NCBI RefSeq assembly: GCF_900169505.1
Contig: NZ_LT827021.1
Location: 558,001 to 622,000, forward strand
Direction: 5' to 3'
DNA: 64,000 nt
Source of the DNA: Arabiibacter massiliensis
GTDB lineage: Bacteria; Actinomycetota; Coriobacteriia; Coriobacteriales; Eggerthellaceae
Positions 7,991-16,050 of the stretch are shown one piece after another. Below the pieces are notes generated by a model. It was not told the DNA's origin. It saw only the letters and a list, made by a program, of their open reading frames with translations, and did not search any database. Position 1 is the stretch's first letter. The number at the start of each line of letters is the position of its first letter. A program made the position numbers and the translations under genes.

Positions 7991-9208
7991 CTACCGCCAC
8001 TGCACCTGGACGAGGTCGGGGAAGGTTGCGGGGAGGGCGGCGAGGTCGAAGGTTCGCAGCAGCTCCTCGGGGGTGGCGGGCTCGCTTGTGGGCGCGAGGC
8101 CGGTGATGCCGGCGATGTGGCCGATGACGGCCTCGGGCGTCTTGAAGCGGGCGATCAGCTCGTCGAGGGCGGCGTCCTTGTCGCGCTTCGAGAGCCGCCG
8201 GTTCAGCTCGGCCACGAGCAGCGGGATGTGCGCGTAGTCGGGATGCGGCAGGCCGAGCAGCTCTTGCAGGTGGATTTGCTGCGGCGTCGAGCACAGAAGG
8301 TCGACGCCGCGCACGATGGAGTTCACGCCCTGCGCCGCGTCGTCCACGACGACGGCCAGCTGGTAGGCGAACGCGCCGTCCGAGCGCCTCACGAGGAAGT
8401 CGCCGCAATCGCGCGCGAGGTTCTGGGAATACGGCCCCTGCACCTGGTCGATGAAGGAGACGTCTGCGTCGGGCACGACGAGGCGCTGCGCAGGCGTGCG
8501 CTCAAGGGCGCGGGCGGCGCGCTCGGCCGACGTCAGGGTGCGGCACGTGCCGGGATACACCGGCTTCTCGCCTCGATGCGGCGCCGAGGCCGCATGCAGG
8601 TCGGCCCGCGTGCAGAAACAGGGATACACCAGGTCACGCTCGACGAGCGAGTCGAAGGCCGCACGGTAGGCTTCTTGGCGGTCGTGCTGGAAGAAGGGGC
8701 CTTCGTCCCACGTGAGCCCGAGCCGCTCGAAATCGCGCTGCACCGCGTCGACGAACTGCGGCTTCGACCGCTCCGCATCCAAATCCTCGATGCGCAAGAC
8801 GATGCGCCCGCCCTGCGACTTCGCCACGAGCCACGCCACGAGCGCCGCGAACACGTTCCCCGCATGCATCCGCCCCGTAGGAGAAGGCGCGAACCGTCCC
8901 ACGACAGGGCCTCTCGAGGGAGACGTGGAGAGGTCTCGCCAATCGGGGTTAAGCCGCTCGACGAGCGCTTCCTTCTTTCGCCGCGTCCAGCCCTTGAGCT
9001 GCTTCTCGCGAGCGATGGCGTCATCGATGCGGCCGCAGGTTTCGTGGTACACCAAGTCGGTTGCGTTGTACTGGTCGGTGAACCCTTTGTAGGCATGCGA
9101 CTTATGCTCGGCAACGCGCCGTTCGAGATCGTTGGTCACGCCGATGTAGAGCACCGTGCGACGAGGGTTGCTCATGATGTAGACGCTATAGTCGTTCGCT
9201 TGAGCCAT
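7991..9208 (-). CDS. gluQ: GIY-YIG domain fused to glutamyl-Q tRNA(Asp) synthetase
   Basis: A 405-residue protein in two parts. Residues 1-95 are a complete GIY-YIG domain of the UPF0213/YhbQ type (YSVYIMSNPRRTVLYIGVTN, RRVAEHKS, IAREKQLKGW, ending NPDWRDLS as stand-alone members do). From about residue 100 it is glutamyl-Q tRNA(Asp) synthetase, which adds glutamate to queuosine-34 of tRNA(Asp): VGRFAPSPTGRMHAGN (HIGH-like), CFC and a downstream YPGTC (zinc ligands), LSKRDKD (KMSKS-like), and no anticodon-binding domain. The frame is continuous across the junction with no stop. ATG 9208 has AAGGGGAT upstream. A GTG at the VVGR junction is preceded by GAGAGG and could also start a separate synthetase from the same message. 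Confidence 0.88.
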   Translation of the reverse strand: MAQANDYSVYIMSNPRRTVLYIGVTNDLERRVAEHKSHAYKGFTDQYNATDLVYHETCGRIDDAIAREKQLKGWTRRKKEALVERLNPDWRDLSTSPSRGPVVGRFAPSPTGRMHAGNVFAALVAWLVAKSQGGRIVLRIEDLDAERSKPQFVDAVQRDFERLGLTWDEGPFFQHDRQEAYRAAFDSLVERDLVYPCFCTRADLHAASAPHRGEKPVYPGTCRTLTSAERAARALERTPAQRLVVPDADVSFIDQVQGPYSQNLARDCGDFLVRRSDGAFAYQLAVVVDDAAQGVNSIVRGVDLLCSTPQQIHLQELLGLPHPDYAHIPLLVAELNRRLSKRDKDAALDELIARFKTPEAVIGHIAGITGLAPTSEPATPEELLRTFDLAALPATFPDLVQVQWR

Positions 9209-9223
9209 CGATATCCCCTTGTT

Positions 9224-9352
9224 TGTCATCCTGAGCGATGCGAACGCAGTGAGCGTAGTCGAAGGATCCCGTGCGGCGATAGCTGTGACGTTTCCTGCTA
9301 ACGCCGCACGGGATCCTTCGACTACGGCCTTCGGCCTTCGCTCAGGATGACA
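9224..9352. repeat. Dispersed palindromic repeat (copy 2, full)
   Basis: Arms TGTCATCCTGAGCG...GTCGAAGGATCCCGTGCGGC and its inverse flank a short loop in the gap between the paaK stop and the GIY-YIG/GluQ start. The repeat extends to within 16 bp of the ATG, so it lies in the leader of that gene. Confidence 0.75.
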
Positions 9353-9427
9353 ACCCGTTCGTCTCGCCTGTCCAGGACGACAACCTGCGTGTCTTTCTTC
9401 CAAAGAAGCGCCGGAGGCGCGCCGCCT

Positions 9428-10792
9428 TTACTTCCGCAGGTCCTCGACGTGCTTGGTTTTGCCGAGGGAGCGCTCGATGCCGCCGGGCTCCACCAGCTTC
9501 ACACGCACGCCTACCAGGAGCACGCCCTTCAGGCGCTCCTCGATGGAGCGGCGCAGGCACTCCATGTCCTCGAAGGAGTCGCTGAACGCCTCGGGCTTGA
9601 GCTCCACGTGCACGGCCATGCGGTCGAGGCCGCCTTCGTTGTCCACGACGATGCGGTAGTGCGGCGTGACGCCCTCGATGCCGGCGAGCACGTCCTCCAC
9701 CTGGCTCGGGAACACGTTCGTGCCGCGGATGATGAGCATGTCGTCGGATCGCGCGCGCACCTTCTGCATGCGCGCCGTCGTGCGGCCGCAGGCGCAGGGC
9801 TCGCACACGACGCGGGTGAGGTCGTGCGTGCGGTAGCGCAGCACCGGGATGGCCTGCTTCCCCAAAGGCGTGAGCACGAGCTCGCCCATCTCGCCTTCCG
9901 GCACCGGCTCGCCCGTCTCGGGGTCGACGACCTCCCACAGGAAATGGTCCTCGGCGATATGCTGCATGTCGCGCGACGCCAGGCACTCGCCCGACACGCC
10001 GGGACCCATGACCTCGGTCAGGCCGTAGTTGTCGGTGCACACGATGTGCATGCGCCGCTCGATCTCGGCCTTGAGGCCCGGCGGGCACGGCTCGCCGCCG
10101 AAGAGCCCCACGCGCAGCGTCGAGGCCTCCCAGTCGAAGCCCATCTTCTCCCCCACCTCGCACATGTGCAGCGCGTAGGAGGGCGTGGCCACGAGCACGG
10201 TGGTGCCGTAATCCTCGATCATGGCGATGTGGCGCTCGGTGTTGCCCGAGCCTGCGGGAATCATCATGCACCCGAGCTTCTGCAGCCCGTAGTGCAGGCC
10301 GAAGCCGCCGGTGAACATGCCGTAGCCGAACGCCATCTGCGCGCGGTCGCCCGGCACGACGCCGGCCATCTGCACGAGGCGCATGATGCAGTCGGCCCAC
10401 ATGTCCATGTCGGCGCGGTTGTAGCCCACCACGATGGGCTTGCCCGTGGTGCCCGAAGACGCGTGCAGCTCCACCACCTCGTCGAGCGGCACGGCGAACA
10501 GCCCGTAGGGGAAGGTGTCGCGCAGCACGGACTTGTCCGTGAACGGAAGCTTGCGCACGTCATCGAGCGTGCGGATGTCGGCGGGTGCCACCCCCAGCTC
10601 GTCCATGCGCGCGCGGTACCACGGCACGCGCGCGTAGGTCCATTCCACCTGCGCGATGAGCTTCTCCAGCTGGATGGCGCGGATGCGCTCGCGCGAGGCG
10701 CACTCCACGGCCGGGTTGTGGACGGGCAGGTCGGAGAAGTCGCCCGCCGCAGCGGCGGCCAGCGCCGCGCCCTTCACGGTCATGTCGGCCAT
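9428..10792 (-). CDS. paaK: Phenylacetate-CoA ligase-family enzyme (first copy)
   Basis: A 454-residue AMP-forming ligase of the PaaK family, which activates phenylacetate or related aryl-acetates to CoA thioesters. It shows the P-loop HASSGTTGKP near residue 110, YGLTEVMGPGVSGEC, a CxC-containing segment after RVVCEPCACGRT, and the family stretch ARSDDMLIIRGTNVFPSQVEDVL. It follows the ACT-domain gene by 7 bp and is the last gene of iorA-iorB-ACT-paaK. With indolepyruvate oxidoreductase next door, the likely substrates are aryl-acetates from aromatic amino acid fermentation, and working in reverse it could conserve energy as ATP (inference). It starts at ATG 10792; internal ATGs are less likely. 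Confidence 0.92.
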   Translation of the reverse strand: MADMTVKGAALAAAAAGDFSDLPVHNPAVECASRERIRAIQLEKLIAQVEWTYARVPWYRARMDELGVAPADIRTLDDVRKLPFTDKSVLRDTFPYGLFAVPLDEVVELHASSGTTGKPIVVGYNRADMDMWADCIMRLVQMAGVVPGDRAQMAFGYGMFTGGFGLHYGLQKLGCMMIPAGSGNTERHIAMIEDYGTTVLVATPSYALHMCEVGEKMGFDWEASTLRVGLFGGEPCPPGLKAEIERRMHIVCTDNYGLTEVMGPGVSGECLASRDMQHIAEDHFLWEVVDPETGEPVPEGEMGELVLTPLGKQAIPVLRYRTHDLTRVVCEPCACGRTTARMQKVRARSDDMLIIRGTNVFPSQVEDVLAGIEGVTPHYRIVVDNEGGLDRMAVHVELKPEAFSDSFEDMECLRRSIEERLKGVLLVGVRVKLVEPGGIERSLGKTKHVEDLRK

Positions 10793-10799
10793 GCCCGCG

Positions 10800-11234
10800 T
10801 CACCGCCCCTCGGCCGCGAGCGGCGCGGCGAGGTCGGCCTGCCCCACGAGCTCCACCGGCTGGGCCGCCAGGAGCTCCTCGGCCTGGACCAGGTCCTTCA
10901 CCGACAGCACGATGAACGTGGAGATGAGCGAGTAGCTGTACGTCACGTTGATGCCGCAGTCGGCCATCACGCCCATGACGCGCGCGAGCTCGCCCGGCGT
11001 ATCGTCCAGGCGCAGGCACAGCACGTCGGTGGCCGTGGCGGCCGCGCCCATGCCGTCCAGCACCTCGAGGGCGCGGGCCGGGTCGTCCACGACGAAGCGC
11101 ACGATGCCGTAGTCGCCCGTGTCCGAAGCGCTGTAGCCGCGCACGCTCACGCCGGCCTCCTCGAACGCGTCGAGCACGCGGCGCAGATGCCCCGGGCGGC
11201 TCTCCAGAAACACGCTGATCTGCTGCACGCTCAC
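10800..11234 (-). CDS. Tandem ACT-domain protein (with iorAB/paaK)
   Basis: A 144-residue protein of two ACT domains (residues about 1-70 and 72-140; QISVFLESRPGHLRRVLDAF and LCLRLDDTPGELARVMGVM start each). ACT domains bind amino acids and stand-alone pairs of this kind commonly accompany PaaK genes. It starts at GTG 11234, overlapping the iorB stop as GTGA, and ends 7 bp before paaK. A role as amino-acid sensor or allosteric partner of the ligase or oxidoreductase is plausible but untested. Confidence 0.88.
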   Translation of the reverse strand: MSVQQISVFLESRPGHLRRVLDAFEEAGVSVRGYSASDTGDYGIVRFVVDDPARALEVLDGMGAAATATDVLCLRLDDTPGELARVMGVMADCGINVTYSYSLISTFIVLSVKDLVQAEELLAAQPVELVGQADLAAPLAAEGR

Positions 11235-11842
11235 AACGCGGCCCCCTTCCCCGCCCCGTCGGCCTCGCGCGCGAAGGCGAGCCCCGCGCGGAACGCGGCC
11301 AGGTTGGCCTCCACGGTCTTAGGCGGCACGCGGCGCGCGATCACGCGCTCCCAAGCCTCCTGCGGAAACTCCAGGCGGGTGGCAAGCGCCCCCAGCAGCA
11401 CGACGTTCACCGACTTCGGGCTGCCGACCTCGCGGGCGATCTCGCCGGCGGGGATGAGCGTGGCGCCGGCTTCAGCCAGCGTCTCCTGAGGATGCTCGGG
11501 CATGGACGCGCGGCCGATGAGCACGGGCAGCGGCTGGATGGACTCGTCGGCCACCAGCAGGTAGCCGCCCTCGCGGACGTTGGCCAGGTTGCGCAGCGCC
11601 TCGGTGGTCTCGAACGACACCACGCAGTCGGCGCAGCCGGGGTCGCTCACCATCGAGAGCACGGGATCCTGCCCGAAGCGCACGACGGTGGTCACGGCGC
11701 CGCCGCGCTGGGACATGCCGTGGATCTCGGACACCTTCGCGTCCAAGCCCGATTCCAGCGCCGCGTGGGCCAGGAGGTCGGCGGCGAGGATGGTGCCCTG
11801 CCCGCCGACGCCGCAGAGGAGCACGGTGGTCGCGTTACTCAT
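11231..11842 (-). CDS. iorB: Indolepyruvate ferredoxin oxidoreductase, beta subunit
   Basis: A 203-residue gamma-type domain of 2-oxoacid:ferredoxin oxidoreductases (VLLCGVGGQGTILAADLLA, IHGMSQRGGAVTTVVRFG). With IorA it decarboxylates aryl-pyruvates to aryl-acetyl-CoA, reducing ferredoxin. ATG 11842, preceded by AAGGAGG, overlaps the iorA end by 8 nt; the frame upstream is a shadow of iorA. The stop overlaps the ACT gene start as GTGA, so four genes are tightly coupled. Confidence 0.93.
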   Translation of the reverse strand: MSNATTVLLCGVGGQGTILAADLLAHAALESGLDAKVSEIHGMSQRGGAVTTVVRFGQDPVLSMVSDPGCADCVVSFETTEALRNLANVREGGYLLVADESIQPLPVLIGRASMPEHPQETLAEAGATLIPAGEIAREVGSPKSVNVVLLGALATRLEFPQEAWERVIARRVPPKTVEANLAAFRAGLAFAREADGAGKGAAL

Positions 11843-13568
11843 GGGAGCCTCCTTCGATGGCCTTGAACGCGCAATACTGGGCGCACTGGCCGCAGCCGAT
11901 GCACTGGACGGGGTCGATGAGCGCATGGCCCTCGGCGTCCTTCGCGATGGCCGGGCACCCGAGCGTCGAGCACACGCCGCAGGCCGTGCATGCGTCGGTC
12001 ACGGCGAAGGCGGGCTTGCGCACGCGGTCGATGAGCACGCAGGGGCTGCGGAACACGAGCACCGAGAGCTCCGGGTTTGCCACTGCCTCCTTGAGGGCGC
12101 GGCGGGTGGCCAGCGCGTCGTTGGGGTCGATGGTGCGCACGTCCTCCACGCCGATGGCGCGCACGATGCCCTCGAGGTCGAGCTCGCGCGAGGGGCGCTT
12201 CTGCAGCGTCTCGCCGTTGAAGGGGTTGCCCTGGCGGCCGGTCATGGCCGTCGTGCGGTTGTCGAGCACGCACACGGTGCCGCCCCCGCGGTTGTACACG
12301 GTGGAGATGAGCGCCGAGAGGCCCGAGTGCGCGAACGTCGAGTCGCCGATGACGCCCACGACGGGACGGTGCTCGGTGCCCGCCCAGGCCAGCTCGAAGC
12401 CGTGCGACATCGACACCGACGCCCCCATGTCGATGGTGGTGTCCATGGCCGAAAGCGGAGGCAGCGCGCCTAAGGTGTAGCAGCCGATGTCGCCCGTGAC
12501 CACGGCCTTCATGCGCGCGAGCTCCTTGAACACGAGGCGGTGCGGGCACCCGGCGCACAAGGCGGGCGGGCGTCCCGGCAGGCCCTCGGGCATCGCGGCG
12601 TGCGCAGGCTCCTCCAGGCCGAACGCGGCGCGCACGAGGCCGGGCGTGAGCTCGCCGTCGCGCGGCAGCCCGCCGGGGAACGGGGCCACCTCGACGCCGA
12701 GGGCGCGCACGCTCTCGGTCAGGTATTCGGAGGCCTCCTCCACCACGTAGAGGGCGTCCACGCCCGCGGCGAACGCGCGCAGGCGCTCGGCCGGCAGGGG
12801 CCAGGTGCACCCGAGCTTGAACACGCTCGCCTCGGGCAGCGCCTCGGCCACGTGATGGCACACGGCGCCCGCGCACACCACGCCCACGGCGCTTCCGCGC
12901 TCGAGCACCTCGTTGTACGGGCACTCCTCGGCCCAGGCGCGCAGCGCGTCGATGCGCTCGAGCTGCACCTTGCGGCGGGGCTTCGCGAAGGCGGGCATCA
13001 TGACCCACTTCGCCGGGTTGCTCTCGTAGGGCTTGAGCGGGACCTCGACGCGCTCGCCGGGCTCGACGGGGGTTTTGGTGTGCGACACGCGCACGGTGGA
13101 GCGGATGAACACCGGCACGTCGAAGCGCTCGGAGAGGTCGTAGGCCTCGCGCGTGAAGCGCAGCGCCTCGGCGGAGTCGGCCGGATCGAGCATGGGGATG
13201 TGCGCGGCGCGGGCGTACCAGTGGCTGTCCTGCTCGTTCTGCGACGAGTACATGCCGGGGTCGTCGGCCGCGAGCACCACCAGGCCGCCCCCCACGCCCG
13301 AGTACGCGGCCGTGAACAGCGGATCGGCCGCCACGTTCACGCCGACGTGCTTCATGGTGGTGAGCACGCGCGCTCCGGCGGCCGACGCGCCCACGGCCAC
13401 CTCCACGGCCACCTTCTCGTTGACGGCCCACTCGGCGTAGACGCCGTCCTTCTTCGCGAACGCCTCGAGCGTCTCGGTAGAGGGCGTCCCCGGATATGCC
13501 GCGCCGATATGCGCGCCGGCCTCCCATGCCCCCTGGGCGATGGCTTCGTTGCCTGACATCAATTCCAT
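11835..13568 (-). CDS. iorA: Indolepyruvate ferredoxin oxidoreductase, alpha subunit
   Basis: A 577-residue subunit with the pyrimidine-binding domain (SGNEAIAQGAWEAGAHIGAA), a TPP-binding domain (VVGVIGDSTFAHSGLSALIS, with CVLDNRTTAMTG) and a C-terminal ferredoxin domain carrying CTACGVCSTLGCP and CIGCGQCAQYC. This is the standard IorA layout. It uses TPP and two [4Fe-4S] clusters to oxidise indolepyruvate, phenylpyruvate or hydroxyphenylpyruvate. ATG 13568 has AAGGAAGG upstream and a TATAAT sits 36 bp before it, so this is probably the first gene of the operon. Confidence 0.94.
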   Translation of the reverse strand: MELMSGNEAIAQGAWEAGAHIGAAYPGTPSTETLEAFAKKDGVYAEWAVNEKVAVEVAVGASAAGARVLTTMKHVGVNVAADPLFTAAYSGVGGGLVVLAADDPGMYSSQNEQDSHWYARAAHIPMLDPADSAEALRFTREAYDLSERFDVPVFIRSTVRVSHTKTPVEPGERVEVPLKPYESNPAKWVMMPAFAKPRRKVQLERIDALRAWAEECPYNEVLERGSAVGVVCAGAVCHHVAEALPEASVFKLGCTWPLPAERLRAFAAGVDALYVVEEASEYLTESVRALGVEVAPFPGGLPRDGELTPGLVRAAFGLEEPAHAAMPEGLPGRPPALCAGCPHRLVFKELARMKAVVTGDIGCYTLGALPPLSAMDTTIDMGASVSMSHGFELAWAGTEHRPVVGVIGDSTFAHSGLSALISTVYNRGGGTVCVLDNRTTAMTGRQGNPFNGETLQKRPSRELDLEGIVRAIGVEDVRTIDPNDALATRRALKEAVANPELSVLVFRSPCVLIDRVRKPAFAVTDACTACGVCSTLGCPAIAKDAEGHALIDPVQCIGCGQCAQYCAFKAIEGGSHE

Positions 13569-13603
13569 AGACGAACCTTCCTTGAAATGCTGACCCGCAG
13601 GGG

Positions 13604-13609
13604 ATTATA
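13604..13609 (-). promoter_or_regulatory. -10 element for the iorA operon
   Basis: A perfect TATAAT on the minus strand, 36 bp upstream of the iorA ATG. The region 17 bp further upstream is GC-rich and shows no good -35, so an activator may be needed (inference). Confidence 0.5.
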
Positions 13610-13667
13610 CGGCAAAGCGCGCCGCGTGCGCGCGATGTCGTCCTGAGCGGTGCGAATGCCCTCCTCT

Positions 13668-13787
13668 TGTCATCCTGAGCGAGCGCAGCGAGTCGAAGGA
13701 TCCCGTGCGGTGCCAACTGAAAGCCTCCCAGCTGTCGCCACACGGGATCCTTCGACTCCGGCCTGCGGCCTCCGCTCAGGATGACAG
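13668..13787. repeat. Dispersed palindromic repeat (copy 3, full)
   Basis: Inverted arms beginning TGTCATCCTGAGCG and ending CGCTCAGGATGACA, between the iorA promoter and the FHA gene stop. A degenerate partial arm (GTCCTGAGCGGTGCG) lies at about 13639-13655, which suggests nested or repeated insertion. Confidence 0.72.
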
Positions 13788-13794
13788 GGGGAGC

Positions 13795-14235
13795 CTACTC
13801 CTCCTTGTACACGAGGCAGAAGGCGCCGATCTGGATGACGTCGCCGGAGACGAGGCGGTGCGCGTCCACGCTGGCGTTGTTCACCCACACGCCGTTGAAC
13901 GAGTTGGCGTCGCGGATGACGTAGCCGCCCTCGGAGGGCTCGATGGAGGCATGCGAGCGCGACACGGTCATGTCGTTGAGGAACACGTCGCACTGCGGGC
14001 TGCGGCCGATGGTGAGGGGCGCGTCGCCCAAGTGGAACGTCACGCCGGTCGACGGACCGCGCACCACGCGGAGCGCGGCGGCGGCCTGCGGAGGCGCCTC
14101 GACGGGCAGCGCCTCGTCGGAAAACGACACGGGCTCGAAGCTCTGCGTCGCGCCGAGCAGCTTGAAGCCGCACTGCGGGCAGGCGGGCGCGCCCGGATCG
14201 ACGGGGCTGTTGCAAACGGGGCAGGTGGCGGTCAT
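13795..14235 (-). CDS. Zinc-ribbon/FHA-domain protein
   Basis: A 146-residue protein. Residues 1-25 form a zinc ribbon (CPVC and CPQC), followed by a linker rich in Ala and Pro, and residues about 55-140 are a forkhead-associated domain with the phosphothreonine-binding motif IGRSPQCD, VSRSHA and the late GVWVN. FHA domains bind phosphothreonine targets of Ser/Thr kinases. It is the last gene of the pgsA-vanW-paaK-ACT-dacA series, 22 bp after dacA. Linked kinases are not in the window, so the partner is unknown. Confidence 0.88.
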   Translation of the reverse strand: MTATCPVCNSPVDPGAPACPQCGFKLLGATQSFEPVSFSDEALPVEAPPQAAAALRVVRGPSTGVTFHLGDAPLTIGRSPQCDVFLNDMTVSRSHASIEPSEGGYVIRDANSFNGVWVNNASVDAHRLVSGDVIQIGAFCLVYKEE

Positions 14236-14257
14236 GGCGATTCCTCTCTTCGCGCCT

Positions 14258-15619
14258 TTAAGCGGCGGTCTTGTCTATGATGAGCGGCGTCTCGTTGAGG
14301 GTGACGGTCTGGGCCGTGCCCTCCTGGCCCGAGAAGCCGCGGAACAGGCGGTCCCACCAGATGCCGACGCCCTCGAAGAAGTCCGGAGCGGCGACGTCCT
14401 CGCAGGCCACGAGGTCGAACGTGGCGATCACGGCGTTGCGCTGCTTGAAGGTGGCCGTTCCCACCTTGTCGCCGGCGCGCACGTTGCCCGAGAGCTTCTC
14501 GAACTCGAGCGACTGGCTCACGTTGCCGTTGAGGTCGAAGATGTCCACGGCCGCCTCCGGCTCGGACAGCGTCGCCTTCACCGTCTTGTCGATCCAGTCC
14601 TCATGGGCGACCTCGGCGATGACGGGCACCTCGGCGCCCTGGTAGACGGTCGTCTCGGGGCTGTTGGCCAACGGGTAGTTCACGAGATGGGCGTACACCC
14701 ACTCGCAGAGCGTCTTGGCGTCCTCGAAGCGCTGCGCCTCGGAGGACGAGTGGATGACGATGGCGTACAGCTCGCGCTCGCCGTTGTTGGCGGCACCGGC
14801 GAACGAGGGCCCGGCCAAGAGCGTCACGCCGGTCTTCACGCCGATGGCGTGCTCGTAGATGTCGAGGAAGCCGTCGGTGGTCTCAAGGTAGATGTCGGCC
14901 GTCTGGCCGCCGCGCTCCACCTGGATGGTGGTGCTCCCGCCGCCCACGATGGCGCGGAACGTGTCGTCCTTCATGGCGGCCTGCACCACCCGGGCCACGT
15001 CGGCCGCCGTGCTGTGCAGGTTGCCCTCGTAGGCGTCGTAGTCCAGGCCGTGGGGGTTCTCGTACACCGTGTCCGTGCAGCCGAGCTCGGCTGCTTTGGC
15101 GTTCATCATCTCGACGAAGCCCTCGACGCTGCCGCCCACCGTCTCCGCGATGGCCACGGCCGCGTCGTTGCCCGAGGGCACGAGCAGCGCCTTGAGGGCC
15201 GTCCCCAGATCCAAGACATCGCCTTCCTGAAGCTCCGCGGAGGACTCCCCCACCGACGCCGCCTCCGCGCTCACTGTGATAGGCGTGTCGAGCGACACGG
15301 CGCCGGCGGCCACGGCGTCGAGCGCCACGAGGCCCGTCATGATCTTGGTGATCGAGGCGATCTGCGTGGGCGCGTCGGCGTTGCGCTCGAAGTACACGGT
15401 GCCCTCCGCGTCCATGACGGCGGCGTATTCCGCGTCGATGCTGGGGCACTGCGCCACCGACAGGCCGCGCGCGTCCACCGTCTGCCCGTAGACGACGTCG
15501 GCCTTGCGCACGTCGGCGAGCGCCGCCCCCGGCGCGGCGGCAAGGCCGAACGCGAGCGCGAGGCAGAGCGCGCACGCCGCGAAGCGCGCGCGCCCCTTCG
15601 ATGCGATATGCCCGGTCAT
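14258..15619 (-). CDS. dacA: D-alanyl-D-alanine carboxypeptidase (S11 family)
   Basis: A 453-residue secreted penicillin-binding protein. An N-terminal signal peptide ends around ALADVRKA. All three catalytic motifs of the family are visible: SITK near residue 92, SGN near residue 152, and KTG near residue 255 (HAIGVKTGVTLLAG). The C-terminal domain after about residue 300 is the beta-rich PBP5-type domain. It trims D-Ala from peptidoglycan pentapeptides. The ATG at 15619 forms a TAGCATG junction with the preceding ACT gene, which favours it over a TTG nine bases upstream. Confidence 0.92.
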   Translation of the reverse strand: MTGHIASKGRARFAACALCLALAFGLAAAPGAALADVRKADVVYGQTVDARGLSVAQCPSIDAEYAAVMDAEGTVYFERNADAPTQIASITKIMTGLVALDAVAAGAVSLDTPITVSAEAASVGESSAELQEGDVLDLGTALKALLVPSGNDAAVAIAETVGGSVEGFVEMMNAKAAELGCTDTVYENPHGLDYDAYEGNLHSTAADVARVVQAAMKDDTFRAIVGGGSTTIQVERGGQTADIYLETTDGFLDIYEHAIGVKTGVTLLAGPSFAGAANNGERELYAIVIHSSSEAQRFEDAKTLCEWVYAHLVNYPLANSPETTVYQGAEVPVIAEVAHEDWIDKTVKATLSEPEAAVDIFDLNGNVSQSLEFEKLSGNVRAGDKVGTATFKQRNAVIATFDLVACEDVAAPDFFEGVGIWWDRLFRGFSGQEGTAQTVTLNETPLIIDKTAA

Positions 15620-15620
15620 G

Positions 15621-16049
15621 CTAGCCAAGGCGGTAGACGTCCTCCGGCCGCACCGGCTCGAACCCGGCTTCGGCCAGCTTGGCCTCGAGGGAGTCGTCGC
15701 CGTCCACCTTGAGCACGTCCACGGCGAACTCCTCGTTCACCGAGAAGCAGTAGCCGTACTCGATGTTCGCGCCCTGCCCGTCCATGAATTCGAGCAGGGA
15801 GGCCAGGCCGCCCGGCACGTTGGGCACGCGCACGGCCAGCACCGGCGTCACCGCCGCGCGGTAGCCGGCGGCCTTGAGCGCCTCGGCCGCGGCGTCGGGC
15901 GTGTCGGTGAGCATGCGCACCACGCCGAAGTCGGCCGTGTCGGCCAGGTTGAGCGCGTGCATGTTGATGCCCGCCTCCGACACGGTGCGGCAGGCGGCCG
16001 CCAGGCGGCCCTTCTCGTTCTCCAGGAATACGGTCAGCTGTGAGATCAT
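15621..16049 (-). CDS. Tandem ACT-domain protein (second copy)
   Basis: A 142-residue pair of ACT domains (QLTVFLENEKGRLAAACRTV; VLAVRVPNVPGGLASLLEFM), paralogous to the protein at 10800-11234. It follows paaK2 through a TAGCATG junction and is followed by dacA through another. Pairing with PaaK at both loci suggests a functional link to the ligase rather than to the envelope genes around it. Confidence 0.87.
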   Translation of the reverse strand: MISQLTVFLENEKGRLAAACRTVSEAGINMHALNLADTADFGVVRMLTDTPDAAAEALKAAGYRAAVTPVLAVRVPNVPGGLASLLEFMDGQGANIEYGYCFSVNEEFAVDVLKVDGDDSLEAKLAEAGFEPVRPEDVYRLG

Positions 16050-16050
16050 G

